A stretch of DNA of 34,340 nucleotides from Streptomyces mexicanus (GTDB lineage Bacteria > Actinomycetota > Actinomycetes > Streptomycetales > Streptomycetaceae): assembly GCF_902506575.1 (NCBI RefSeq), contig NZ_LR732544.1, positions 3,271,289 to 3,305,628 of the forward strand, given 5' to 3'. Below the pieces are notes generated by a model. That model did not search any database, was not told where the DNA came from, and was given only the letters and a program-made list of their open reading frames with translations. Of this stretch, positions 17,349-25,178 are shown in pieces; position 1 is the first letter of the stretch, and each line of letters begins with the position of its first letter. Position numbers and translations under genes: made by a program.

Positions 17349-17462
17349 GCGCCTCTTCCCGACCGGTTCCCCCGCGCACGGTCCGTCCACAGGCGCGGGC
17401 ACGGCCCGCTGGTTAGCATGGCGGAGTTGACGCAACCGACCCGGACGGGGGCCTGCACGACC

Positions 17463-18128
17463 ATGGGACGTGGTTCCTCGGGGCACCGATCGGCGCCCCC
17501 GGCGCCCCAGAAAGCCCGAGCGCCCCACAAGACCCAAGGCCCGCGGAAGGCCGCCGGGCCGCAGCGGGCGCAGGGTGGGCAGCAGGCGCAGGGTGGGCAG
17601 CAGGCGCAGACGGACCGGGCGCCCAGGGGCGCGGTGCGGCAGGGCGTGGGCCGGCTCTGGCGGGAGCTGGTCAAGTTCGGGGCGGTGGGCGGCGCCGGCC
17701 TCCTGGTGAACCTGCTCGTGTTCAACCTCGTACGGCACGTCACCGACCTGCAGGTGGTCCGGGCGAGCGTCATCGCGACCATCGTCTCGATCGTCTTCAA
17801 CTACGTCGGCTTCCGGTACTTCACCTACCGCGACCGGGACAAGAGCGGCCGCACCCGGGAACTGACCCTGTTCCTGCTGTTCAGCGCCGCCGGCCTGGTG
17901 ATCGAGAACGGCGTGCTGTACCTGGCGACGTACGGCTTCGGCTGGGACAGCCCGCTGCAGAGCAACGTGTTCAAGTTCCTCGGCATCGGCATCGCGACCC
18001 TGTTCCGCTTCTGGTCCTACCGCACCTGGGTCTTCCGCGCCCTGCCGCACGGCCAGGCCGTGGCCGGCGACGCGGAGACGTTCCTGCGGGCGGAGTCGAA
18101 GCGGGCGCGGGCGAAGGCCGCTCGCTGA
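17463..18128 (+). CDS. GtrA family membrane protein
   Basis: A 221-residue integral membrane protein with four predicted helices: about residues 80-100 (LVKFGAVGGAGLLVNLLVF), then VVRASVIATIVSIVFNYVGF, LTLFLLFSAAGLVIENGVLY and FKFLGIGIATLFRFW. GtrA proteins are thought to move undecaprenyl-phosphate-linked sugars across the membrane for surface glycosylation, which fits the LCP/GT2/UDP-sugar genes nearby. The N-terminal 60 residues are Pro/Gln/Lys-rich and contain the repeat AQGGQQ, encoded by an 18-nt tandem duplication. I chose ATG 17463; ATG 17418 is also in frame but overlaps the TAGCAT -10-like box at 17414-17419. Neither start has a clear Shine-Dalgarno. Confidence 0.85.
   Translation: MGRGSSGHRSAPPAPQKARAPHKTQGPRKAAGPQRAQGGQQAQGGQQAQTDRAPRGAVRQGVGRLWRELVKFGAVGGAGLLVNLLVFNLVRHVTDLQVVRASVIATIVSIVFNYVGFRYFTYRDRDKSGRTRELTLFLLFSAAGLVIENGVLYLATYGFGWDSPLQSNVFKFLGIGIATLFRFWSYRTWVFRALPHGQAVAGDAETFLRAESKRARAKAAR
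17568..17609 (+). repeat. 18-nt in-frame tandem repeat in GtrA gene
   Basis: Two exact copies of GCGCAGGGTGGGCAGCAG (17568-17585 and 17586-17603) plus six bases of a third encode AQGGQQ repeats in the cytosolic leader. Copy-number change would stay in frame. Confidence 0.9.
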
Positions 18129-18218
18129 CCGGTGGGGCCGTCCGCTGACCGGTGAGACTGTCGCCGCTCGGTGAAGCGGCGCGCCGGGGTCCTGCGGGCC
18201 GCGTCGCCGAAGGGTGCC

Positions 18219-19490
18219 TCACCGCACCGTCGGGCCCTCCTCGGCGTGCTTCTTCAGCGGCGGCGTCCGCGACAGGAACAGCCCGAACACCGGCGGCTTG
18301 GACTGCAGCAGCTCCAGCCGGCCCCCGTCGGCCTCCGCGAGGTCCCGCGCGACCGCCAGCCCGATGCCCGTGGAGTTGCGGCCGCTGATCGTGCGTTCGA
18401 AGATGCGGGCGCCCAGGTCGGCGGGGACGCCCGGGCCCTCGTCGGTGACCTCCACGACCGCCTGGTTGCCGGTCACGCGGGTGCGCAGCGCCACCGTGCC
18501 GCCGCCGTGCATGAGGGAGTTCTCGATCAGCGCCGCCAGCACCTGCGCCACCGCACCCGGCGTGCCCACGGCCTGCAGATGCCGCTTGCCGGAGCTGACG
18601 ATCGCGCGCCCGGCGCTGCGGTAGGCCGGGCGCCACTCGGCGATCTGCTGCTGGATGACCTCGTCCAGGTCGAAGGAGACGGCGGAGCCGGTGCGCGGGT
18701 CGCGGGAGTTCGTCAGCAACCGCTCCACCACGTCCGTCAGCCGCTCGACCTGGGTGAGGGCGACGTTCGCCTCCTCCTTCACCGTGTCCAGGTCGTCGGT
18801 GACGGTGATCTCCTCCAGGCGCATGGACAGCGCGGTCAGCGGAGTGCGCAGCTGGTGGGAGGCGTCGGCGGCCAGCCGCCGCTCCGCGGTCAGCATGCGG
18901 GCGATGCGCTCGGCGGAGGAGTCCAGGACGTCGGCGACCCGGTCCAGCTCGGGGACGCCGTAGCGCTTGTGGCGGGGGCGCGGGTCGCCCGAGCCGAGGC
19001 GTTCGGCGGTCTCGGCGAGGTCGGTCAGCGGGGAGGCCAGCCTGTTGGCCTGGCGGATGGCGAGCAGGACCGCGGCCACCACCGCGAGCAGCGCCACCAG
19101 GCCGATGATCAGCAGGGTCCGGCCGACCTCGCGGGTGACCGAGGAGCGGGGCTCCTCCATCCGGACGGTCTCGCCCTGCTCGCCCTTGGCGGTGGAGTGG
19201 ATCACGTCCCCGGCCGGCTTGGCGCCGACCTCGATGGGCTTCTGGCCGGGAATGCCGATCACCGCGTACTGGCCCGGGGCGACCTGGTCGCGCAGCACGT
19301 CCGCGTCGACGGTCTGCGCGCCCAGCAGCCGGCTGTCCACGATGCTGGCCAGCCGCAGCGCCTCGGAGTCCACCCGTTCCTGGGCGCTGTTGCTGATCGT
19401 GCGGGTCTCCACGAGCACGAGGGAGACGCCGAAGACGGCGATCACCACGAGCACCACGGCGAGCGTGGACTGGATCAGTCGACGGCGCAT
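18219..19490 (-). CDS. Two-component sensor histidine kinase
   Basis: The 423-residue kinase has membrane helices at about 7-28 and 124-146 flanking a roughly 95-residue extracytoplasmic sensor, then a HAMP domain (RLASPLTDLAETAERLGSGD), a HisKA dimer with phosphoacceptor His212 in DASHQLRTPL, and a HATPase_c domain (ENSLMHGGG, DEGPGV, GIGLAVARDL). ATG 19490 follows an AAGAGG. The response regulator gene lies 51 bp upstream in the same direction, so the pair forms an operon. The signal is unknown. It converges with the GtrA gene; whether it senses envelope state is only a guess. Confidence 0.93.
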   Translation of the reverse strand: MRRRLIQSTLAVVLVVIAVFGVSLVLVETRTISNSAQERVDSEALRLASIVDSRLLGAQTVDADVLRDQVAPGQYAVIGIPGQKPIEVGAKPAGDVIHSTAKGEQGETVRMEEPRSSVTREVGRTLLIIGLVALLAVVAAVLLAIRQANRLASPLTDLAETAERLGSGDPRPRHKRYGVPELDRVADVLDSSAERIARMLTAERRLAADASHQLRTPLTALSMRLEEITVTDDLDTVKEEANVALTQVERLTDVVERLLTNSRDPRTGSAVSFDLDEVIQQQIAEWRPAYRSAGRAIVSSGKRHLQAVGTPGAVAQVLAALIENSLMHGGGTVALRTRVTGNQAVVEVTDEGPGVPADLGARIFERTISGRNSTGIGLAVARDLAEADGGRLELLQSKPPVFGLFLSRTPPLKKHAEEGPTVR

Positions 19491-19541
19491 GACCTCTTAC
19501 CTGACTCGGCTGCCGGGCGGGGGCTCGGGATCCCGGCGGCG

Positions 19542-20219
19542 TCAGCTCTTCTCGAAGCGGAAGCCCACGCCCCGTACGGTCGCGATGTACCGGGGGTTCG
19601 CCGCGTCGTCGCCGAGCTTCTTGCGCAGCCAGGAGATGTGCATGTCGAGGGTCTTGGTCGACGACCACCAGGTGGTGTCCCAGACCTCGCGCATCAGCTG
19701 GTCGCGGGTGACGACCCGCCCCGCGTCCCGCACCAGGACCCGCAGCAGGTCGAACTCCTTCGCCGTGAGCTGCAGCTCCTCGTCGCCCATCCAGGCCCGG
19801 TGCGACTCGACGTCGATGCGCACGCCGTGCGTGGCCGGCGGCTGCTGCGGCTCGGCGGCACCGCGCCGCAGCAGGGCCCGCACCCGCGCCAGCAGCTCGG
19901 CGAGGCGGAACGGCTTGGTGACGTAGTCGTCGGCGCCCGCGTCCAAGCCGACGACGGTGTCCACCTCGTCGGCGCGCGCGGTCAGGATCAGGATGGGCAC
20001 GGTGTGGCCGTCGGCACGCAGCCGGCGGGCGACCTCCAGTCCGTCCATGCCGGGCAGACCGAGGTCCAGCACGACCAGGTCGACACCGCCCTGCATGCCG
20101 GCGTCGAGCGCGGTGGGTCCGTCCTCACGTACCTCGACCTCGTAACCTTCCCGGCGCAGGGCGCGGGCCAGCGGCTCCGAGATGGACGCGTCGTCCTCGG
20201 CGAGCAGTACACGAGTCAT
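19542..20219 (-). CDS. OmpR/PhoB-family response regulator
   Basis: The 225-residue regulator has a receiver domain with acidic residues Asp9/Asp10, phosphoacceptor Asp52 (VVLDLGLPGMDG) and the conserved Lys in DDYVTKPF. A C-terminal winged helix follows with LTAKEFDLLRVLVRDAGRVVTRDQL and the recognition region TLDMHISWLRKKLG. It is the partner of the kinase encoded immediately downstream. ATG 20219 is the start. Promoter sequences in the 540-bp region upstream could not be assigned. Confidence 0.95.
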   Translation of the reverse strand: MTRVLLAEDDASISEPLARALRREGYEVEVREDGPTALDAGMQGGVDLVVLDLGLPGMDGLEVARRLRADGHTVPILILTARADEVDTVVGLDAGADDYVTKPFRLAELLARVRALLRRGAAEPQQPPATHGVRIDVESHRAWMGDEELQLTAKEFDLLRVLVRDAGRVVTRDQLMREVWDTTWWSSTKTLDMHISWLRKKLGDDAANPRYIATVRGVGFRFEKS

Positions 20220-20759
20220 GAGGTGATGGTAGTCCGCCCGCGCCGCCCGCCGGGGTGGTGCTGCGGTGTGACGGACGCCCGGTCCTCTTACCTTTCGGCC
20301 AGGTCGTACGGGGACAGTCCGGGCCGGCGGGGCGCCCGGTGGCGCGGCGGTGGCGGATGCGGTGCCATCCTGGAGAACACCCGCGAAAGGGCGGACGCGG
20401 TTCCATCGATCCTTGTGATCCGCGTCTCAAGTACTTCCATTTCCGGCGGTGTCCTGCCGTATGGTGACCTGAACGCCTGTAGCACGCAGCGGACCTTTGG
20501 CGCTCAGTCGACGCCGAGGGTCCCTTTTGTGTGCGGACCGGTTCGTCCGGTTCGACGAGGAATGACCTAGGGCCGGGCCTGACCGGGCGCAACGCGTCCT
20601 GCCAGGCGTGGATCCCGGTGGCCGCCGTCCTCCGCCCCGAAACCCGGGGACGGAACTCCCCTGGGCGTGGGGTGGGCGACGGCCCTGCCGGTGCCGGCCA
20701 TCCCCCCACCGGGCGCGTACCGGCTCGCCGCGGCGCGTCCCGACCAGCAAGGAACGACC
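20220..20759. other. 540-bp intergenic region, divergent regulator/transporter
   Basis: The gap between the response regulator (-) and the POT transporter (+) has no ORF I trust. A short open frame at 20288-20485 (-) shows no recognisable family. A TATGGT hexamer at 20460-20465 could be a plus-strand -10 box but lacks a good -35. ACCGG and CCGGT arms separated by 5 nt (20538-20551) are a weak dyad. The length suggests a long leader or complex regulation of the transporter. Confidence 0.4.
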
Positions 20760-22256
20760 ATGGCGTCCAGCCTGACGAAGGACTCGGTCCTGCCGGGCAC
20801 CCCCGGTTCCGAGAAGACCTTCTTCGGCCACCCACGCGGCCTGGCCACCCTCTTCATGACCGAGATGTGGGAGCGGTTCTCCTACTACGGCATGAGGGCC
20901 CTGCTCCCGCTGTACCTGGTGGCCCCGGGCGGCCTGCACATGAGTGCGGCCAGCGCGACCGCGATCTACTCGGTCTACCTGTCGCTCGTGTACCTGCTCG
21001 CCATGCCGGGCGGCTGGTTCGCGGACCGGGTCCTCGGCCCCCGCAAGACCGTGGCCGTCGCCGGCGCGGTCATCATGCTGGGCCACCTGACGCTGGCCCT
21101 GCCGTGGGCCGGCTCCTTCTTCGCCGGTCTGGGTCTGGTCGCCATCGGCTCCGGCCTGCTGAAGGCCAACATCTCCACGATGGTCGGCCACCTGTACAAG
21201 GGCACCGACGACCCGCGCCGGGACGGCGGCTTCACGATCTTCTACATCGGCATCAACCTCGGTGCCTTCGCCGCGCCGCTGGTCATCGGCACGATCGGCG
21301 AGAACGTCAACTGGCACATCGGCTTCGCGCTGGCCGCGCTCGGCATGGCGGTGGGCCTGGCCCAGTTCCTGCTCGGCTCGCGCCACCTGAACCCGCGCTC
21401 CGACCTCGTCCCGACGCCGCTGTCCGCCGAGGAGAAGGCGGCCACGCTGCGCAAGTCGGCGATGTGGGCGGCCGTCGCCGTGGTCTTCTACGCGATCGTC
21501 GGTTTCTCCGGCGTCTACACGCTGAACTGGCTGCTGGTCCCGATCACCGTCGCCGGCCTGCTCATCCCGGTCGCGGTCCTCGTCCGGATCAAGCGGGACA
21601 AGGAGCTGGACCGCGCCGACCAGTCCAAGATGACCGCCTACATCTGGTTCTTCGTCGCCGCGGCGGTGTTCTGGATGATCTACGACCAGGGCGGCTCGAC
21701 GGTGTCGCTGTTCGCCGAGAAGTCGGCCGACAACAGCATCCTCGGCTGGGACTTCCCGGTCTCCTGGTACCAGTCGGTCAACCCGGTCATGATCATGGCG
21801 CTCGCGCCGGTCTTCGCCTGGCTGTGGGTCGCACTGGCCCGGCGCGGCAAGGAGCCGAGCACCGCGGTCAAGTTCGCGATGGGCCTGCTGCTCGTCGGCG
21901 CGTCCTTCTTCCTCTTCCTGGCCCCGCTGGCGATCGCCGACGGCGGTCACAAGGCCGCGGCGCTGTGGCTGGTGGCGATCTACTTCGTGCAGACCGTCGG
22001 CGAGCTGACCCTGTCCCCGGTCGGCCTGTCCGTCACCACGAAGATGGCGCCCGCGAAGTACGCCTCGCAGATGATGGGCGTGTGGTTCCTCGCCGTCACC
22101 GCCGGTGACGCCACGACCGGTCTGCTCTCCACCGCCGGTGTGAACCTGAACAAGACGGGCATCGTGGCCCTGGAGGCCGTCCTCGCGGTGATCGCCGGTG
22201 TGGCCGTGTGGATGTACCGCAAGAAGGTCAAGGAACTCATGGGCGACGTGCGCTGA
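20760..22256 (+). CDS. POT/PTR family proton-coupled oligopeptide transporter
   Basis: A 498-residue major-facilitator protein of the proton-dependent oligopeptide transporter family, importing di- and tripeptides with protons. It carries the proton-coupling/substrate motif EMWERFSYYGMRALLPLYL at about 37-56, the PTR2 signature region GLGLVAIGSGLLKANIST and FYIGINLGAF, and about 14 hydrophobic segments. ATG 20760 has AAGGA 7 nt upstream; an in-frame ATG at 20667 is too far upstream and lacks one. A strong terminator follows. Together with the dipeptidase gene 5 kb to the left it gives the organism dipeptide uptake and cleavage, though they are not one operon. Confidence 0.94.
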   Translation: MASSLTKDSVLPGTPGSEKTFFGHPRGLATLFMTEMWERFSYYGMRALLPLYLVAPGGLHMSAASATAIYSVYLSLVYLLAMPGGWFADRVLGPRKTVAVAGAVIMLGHLTLALPWAGSFFAGLGLVAIGSGLLKANISTMVGHLYKGTDDPRRDGGFTIFYIGINLGAFAAPLVIGTIGENVNWHIGFALAALGMAVGLAQFLLGSRHLNPRSDLVPTPLSAEEKAATLRKSAMWAAVAVVFYAIVGFSGVYTLNWLLVPITVAGLLIPVAVLVRIKRDKELDRADQSKMTAYIWFFVAAAVFWMIYDQGGSTVSLFAEKSADNSILGWDFPVSWYQSVNPVMIMALAPVFAWLWVALARRGKEPSTAVKFAMGLLLVGASFFLFLAPLAIADGGHKAAALWLVAIYFVQTVGELTLSPVGLSVTTKMAPAKYASQMMGVWFLAVTAGDATTGLLSTAGVNLNKTGIVALEAVLAVIAGVAVWMYRKKVKELMGDVR

Positions 22257-22280
22257 CGTCCGTCCGCGCCCACCCACGCG

Positions 22281-22317
22281 CAAGGCCCCCGCGTCCGTGT
22301 CGGACGCGGGGGCCTTG
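22281..22317 (+). terminator. Strong terminator after POT transporter
   Basis: A perfect 17-bp stem (22281-22297 with 22301-22317) around a TGT loop, 25 bp after the stop codon. A degenerate tandem-repeat array that copies part of its 3' arm follows at once. Confidence 0.9.
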
Positions 22318-22320
22318 GGC

Positions 22321-22434
22321 GTCAGGGGCTCTGGCGTGGGGCCTTGCGCGTGAGGACCTCTGGCGTGGGGGCCTTGCGCGTCAGGGCCTCTGGCGCGGGG
22401 GCCTCTGACTGGGGGCCTTTGACGTGGGGGCCGC
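22321..22434. repeat. Degenerate ~30-bp tandem repeats after terminator
   Basis: Units start at about 22321 (29 bp), 22350 (30 bp) and 22380 (30 bp), followed by shorter pieces to about 22434. The shared core is CTCTGGCGTGGGGGCCTTG, and GGGGGCCTT echoes the 3' arm of the adjacent terminator. The rest of the gap to 22539 holds nothing I recognise. Confidence 0.75.
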
Positions 22435-22539
22435 GGCGGACGGCCTCGGGCGTTGTGCCCTCCCGTACGCGCGCCGCCGCTCCCCGGGCCGGGCGGAGCG
22501 GCACGGAGAGCGGCGGGGAGCGAAACGGAGCGGGGCGGC

Positions 22540-23088
22540 CTACGCGGGGGCGCCGAGCTTGGCCCAGACCTTCTTGCCGGCGACGCCCGGGACCCGGACG
22601 ACGCCCCAGTCCAGGCACAGGCGCTGGACGATGAACATGCCGTGGCCGCCGGGGCGGCCGGCCCGGTGGGGGGTGCGGGGCGCCGGCTGTCCGGCGCCGC
22701 GGTCGGAGACCTCGATGTGGATCACCTTGTCGTCGCAGGTGATCTCCAGCTGGTCCGGCCCCTCGGCGTGCAGGCAGGCGTTGGTCACCAGTTCGGAGAC
22801 GACCAGGAGCACGTCCTCGGCGGCGGCCCGCCGGTCGGCGGTCGCCGCGGGCAGCCAGCCCCCCGCGTACAGCGCCTGGCGGGTGAAGTCGCGGGCGAGC
22901 GGCACGACGCCGCTCTCGCCGTCGAAGCTCAGCCTGCGGACCTGACGACCCCCCGGCGAGACCGTCGGCACGGCCGTCACATCCCCTGCGGACGCACCGG
23001 CCGCCGACGGTTCCGACTCGGACGCCCCGGAAGCGCCGCTGGGCTCCGGGCCGCGGTCGCCCGGCGAGTAAGGCCGGGTGGTGCTCAT
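22540..23088 (-). CDS. prsI: Anti-sigma factor, RsbW/SpoIIAB-like ATP-binding kinase
   Basis: The 182-residue protein has a Ser/Ala/Gly-rich N-terminus (1-50) and a HATPase_c_2 domain with N-box SELVTNACLHA, G1 box IEVSDRGAG and G2 box GGHGMFIV. Such proteins bind and silence a SigB/SigF-type sigma factor and phosphorylate its STAS antagonist. The antagonist gene lies just upstream on the same strand and the sigma gene is divergent, giving a complete partner switch. The name follows the S. coelicolor sigI locus by remembered synteny and should be confirmed by alignment. The Glu of the N-box, needed for kinase activity in SpoIIAB, is present. Confidence 0.85.
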   Translation of the reverse strand: MSTTRPYSPGDRGPEPSGASGASESEPSAAGASAGDVTAVPTVSPGGRQVRRLSFDGESGVVPLARDFTRQALYAGGWLPAATADRRAAAEDVLLVVSELVTNACLHAEGPDQLEITCDDKVIHIEVSDRGAGQPAPRTPHRAGRPGGHGMFIVQRLCLDWGVVRVPGVAGKKVWAKLGAPA

Positions 23089-23389
23089 CAGCGCTTCACC
23101 TCACCGATTCACCAGTTCACGATTCAAAAGTCACTACACGTACACGTACAGGCTCGGTACGCCCGTACACACGCCGTTCGGGGGCCCTCCGGCTCCCGGC
23201 CGGGTGGCGGTTCGCCGTGCCGGTCCGTCTGCTTGCGCGACCGCGGGGCGGGATCCGTTCCGCTGTCCGAGGCCGCATGCCGATCCGTTCAGGATGTCTC
23301 CTGCCCGAGCGTCCCGGTGGAACACCCCCCGTTTTCCGCCCCGGCCCCTGCCCGCAGGCGTTCACCGAAGGTGTGCCCGCCCCCGCGGC
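23089..23389. other. 301-bp gap between anti-sigma and antagonist genes, GTAC-rich patch
   Basis: No gene is seen in this region. GTAC occurs four times at 23140-23168, including a TACACG repeat, in a patch less GC-rich than its surroundings. GATCCGTTC occurs twice (about 23251 and 23281). The gap is long for an operon, so the anti-sigma gene may have its own promoter here. Confidence 0.4.
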
Positions 23390-23806
23390 TCATTCGGACG
23401 CGTCGGCCCCGCGGGCCTGGTCGCCCGCGTCGGCGGCCTCACCGGCCAGCGCGTCCTCCAGCGTGTCGTAGACACCGAAGACCGCGTCCGCCCCTGTGAT
23501 CTCAAACACACGGGCGACCACCGGCAGCATTCCGGCCAGATGGACACCCCCTCCGGCGGCCTCCGCCTTCAGCCGCGCCCCCAACAGCACGTTGAGCCCC
23601 GTGGAGTCGCAGAACTCCAGGCGCGAGCAGTCCACCACCAGGCGCGAGCGCCCCTTGGCGAGGCACTCCTCAAGCGGCTCGCGCAGCAGGTCCGCCGTGT
23701 GATGGTCCAGTTCGCCCGTCGGTGTCACGACGGCGCTGGAGCCCTCTTGTCGCACCTCCACCAGAAGCCGGCCCGACTGTGCGCTGCCGACCGTCCCGCG
23801 GTCCAT
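23390..23806 (-). CDS. arsI: STAS-domain anti-sigma factor antagonist
   Basis: A 138-residue SpoIIAA/RsbV-like STAS protein. Its phosphorylatable serine is Ser68 in FCDSTGLNVL, the conserved D-S-T-G-L motif; unphosphorylated protein binds the anti-sigma factor and frees sigma. GELDHHTADLL marks the first STAS segment. ATG 23806 is used; a longer open frame upstream has no domain content. A SigB-like promoter motif lies about 70 bp upstream. The symbol rests on similarity of the locus to S. coelicolor sigI and is provisional. Confidence 0.85.
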   Translation of the reverse strand: MDRGTVGSAQSGRLLVEVRQEGSSAVVTPTGELDHHTADLLREPLEECLAKGRSRLVVDCSRLEFCDSTGLNVLLGARLKAEAAGGGVHLAGMLPVVARVFEITGADAVFGVYDTLEDALAGEAADAGDQARGADASE

Positions 23807-23878
23807 GCCGTCTCTTCTCCCGGGTGTCTTGGCTGCTGACTGACGCCCTCGAACACTACGCCTTCCCCCACCGGGCCG

Positions 23879-23902
23879 ACACCCGAACAACCGCACACAA
23901 AC
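23879..23902 (-). promoter_or_regulatory. Candidate SigB/SigF-type promoter upstream of antagonist gene
   Basis: Reading the minus strand, GTTT (23902-23899), a 14-nt spacer and GGGTGT (23884-23879) closely resemble the S. coelicolor stress-sigma consensus GNNT-N14-16-GGGTAY, with one mismatch in the -10 element. It would start a leader of about 65 nt before ATG 23806. Confidence 0.4.
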
Positions 23903-24057
23903 GGACATATCCCCACAGAAGGCACTTGCGGTCATGTCGGGAAAGCGGGTAGGGCTAGTAAGGACACGTACCCGACACGGCCGGCTTTGGAGGCGCCGCA
24001 CACCGCAGTGCACGAACTGGCTTCGGCAGCCATATGCCGAGAACGATGGAGGACATC

Positions 24058-24984
24058 ATGTCACCCCGGCTCGACGCCTCGCATACCCAGACGGCGACGT
24101 CGACAACCCCTCCGGACGATCTGGACCCCTTCGAGTCCCCCGACGACACGCGCGCGAGGCAGGCCGCTGCGGCCGCCGCGCCGACCGGACTTCCGGACAT
24201 CCCCCCGTACGACGAAGTCGCCCCGGACGACGCCCGGGCGCTGTCCAAGACCCTCTTCGAGCGGCTGGAGTCCCTCGAGGAAGGCACCCACGAATTCGCC
24301 TACGTACGCAACACGCTCGTCGAACTCAACCTCGCCCTGGTCAAGTTCGCCGCCTCCCGCTTCCGCTCGCGCAGCGAGCCGATGGAGGACATCATCCAGG
24401 TCGGCACCATCGGCCTGATCAAGGCGATCGACCGCTTCGAACTCTCCCGCGGCGTGGAGTTCCCCACCTTCGCCATGCCGACCATCATCGGGGAGATCAA
24501 GCGCTTCTTCCGCGACACCTCGTGGTCCGTGCGCGTCCCGCGCCGGCTGCAGGAACTGCGGCTGGACCTGGCCAAGGCCGGTGACGAGCTGGCCCAGCGC
24601 CTGGACCGCGCCCCGACGGTGGCGGAACTGGCCCGGCACCTGGACCTCACCGAGGACGAGGTCGTCGAGGGCATGGCGGCGTCCAACGCGTACACCGCCT
24701 CGTCGCTGGACGCCCAGCCCGATGAGGACGACTCCGAGGGCGCGCTCGCGGACCGGATCGGCTACGAGGACCACGGTCTCGAAGGGATCGAGTACGTCGA
24801 GTCGTTGAAGCCGCTGATCGCCGAACTGCCCAGCCGGGACCGCCGGATCCTGTCCCTGCGGTTCGTCGCCAACATGACGCAGTCGGAGATCGGCGAGGAG
24901 CTCGGCATCTCGCAGATGCACGTCTCCCGGCTGCTGTCGCGCACCCTGGTGCGGCTGCGCAAGGGGCTGACCGTCGAGGAGTGA
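24058..24984 (+). CDS. sigI: SigB/SigF/SigG-family RNA polymerase sigma factor
   Basis: A 308-residue group 3 sigma factor with an acidic, Pro-rich N-terminus. Region 2 has LALVKFAASRF, DIIQVGTIGLIKAIDRFE and GVEFPTFAMPTIIGEIKRFFRD. Region 3 has VRVPRRLQELRLDLAKA and TVAELARHLDL, and region 4 has SRDRRILSLRF, MTQSEIGEELGISQMHVSRLL. This is the stress/development class controlled by partner switching, and both partner genes are divergent upstream. ATG 24058 follows GGAGG by 5 nt, which decides it over ATGs at 24034 and 24046. Gene context matches my memory of S. coelicolor sigI; other SigB paralogues cannot be excluded without alignment. Confidence 0.92.
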   Translation: MSPRLDASHTQTATSTTPPDDLDPFESPDDTRARQAAAAAAPTGLPDIPPYDEVAPDDARALSKTLFERLESLEEGTHEFAYVRNTLVELNLALVKFAASRFRSRSEPMEDIIQVGTIGLIKAIDRFELSRGVEFPTFAMPTIIGEIKRFFRDTSWSVRVPRRLQELRLDLAKAGDELAQRLDRAPTVAELARHLDLTEDEVVEGMAASNAYTASSLDAQPDEDDSEGALADRIGYEDHGLEGIEYVESLKPLIAELPSRDRRILSLRFVANMTQSEIGEELGISQMHVSRLLSRTLVRLRKGLTVEE

Positions 24985-25019
24985 CGGGCCGGGGACCGGC
25001 CCGCGACGTGACATGACGG

Positions 25020-25056
25020 AGGCCGTCCGGCGCCCGAAGCGGGCACCGGACGGCCT
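25020..25056. terminator. Terminator after sigma factor gene
   Basis: A 17-bp stem with one mismatch (25020-25036 with 25040-25056) and an AAG loop, 35 bp after the stop. It lies between convergent sigI and hutI. Confidence 0.85.
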
Positions 25057-25175
25057 TGTGCGTCTCCGCTGCCGGACGGCCTTGTGTCTCTCCGCCTCCG
25101 GACGGCCTTGTGCCTGTCCGTCGCCGGACCGTCCTGTACGTCTCCGCCGCCGGACCGTCCTGTACGTCTCCGTCG
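25046..25175. repeat. Five 26-bp tandem repeats overlapping terminator arm
   Basis: Units begin exactly at 25046, 25072, 25098, 25124 and 25150. Each starts CCGGAC(G/C)G and contains CCTTGTG or CCTGTAC and a TCCG motif near its end. The first unit is the 3' arm of the terminator. There are no spacers, so it is not CRISPR. The last unit ends 3 bp before the hutI stop codon. Confidence 0.9.
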
Positions 25176-25178
25176 CGG

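Noticed and set aside
18123..18154. Twelve-base direct repeat at the end of the GtrA gene
   Set aside because: A short local duplication around the stop codon with no clear function.
20288..20485. Small minus-strand ORF in the 540-bp gap
   Set aside because: It has no recognisable family and no clear Shine-Dalgarno; conservation would be needed to accept it.
18171..20570. Long plus-strand frame over the two-component genes
   Set aside because: It lies opposite a clear kinase and response regulator, and its product has only compositional bias.
25046..25175. Possible CRISPR array
   Set aside because: Repeats are contiguous with no spacers and drift in sequence; no cas gene is nearby.
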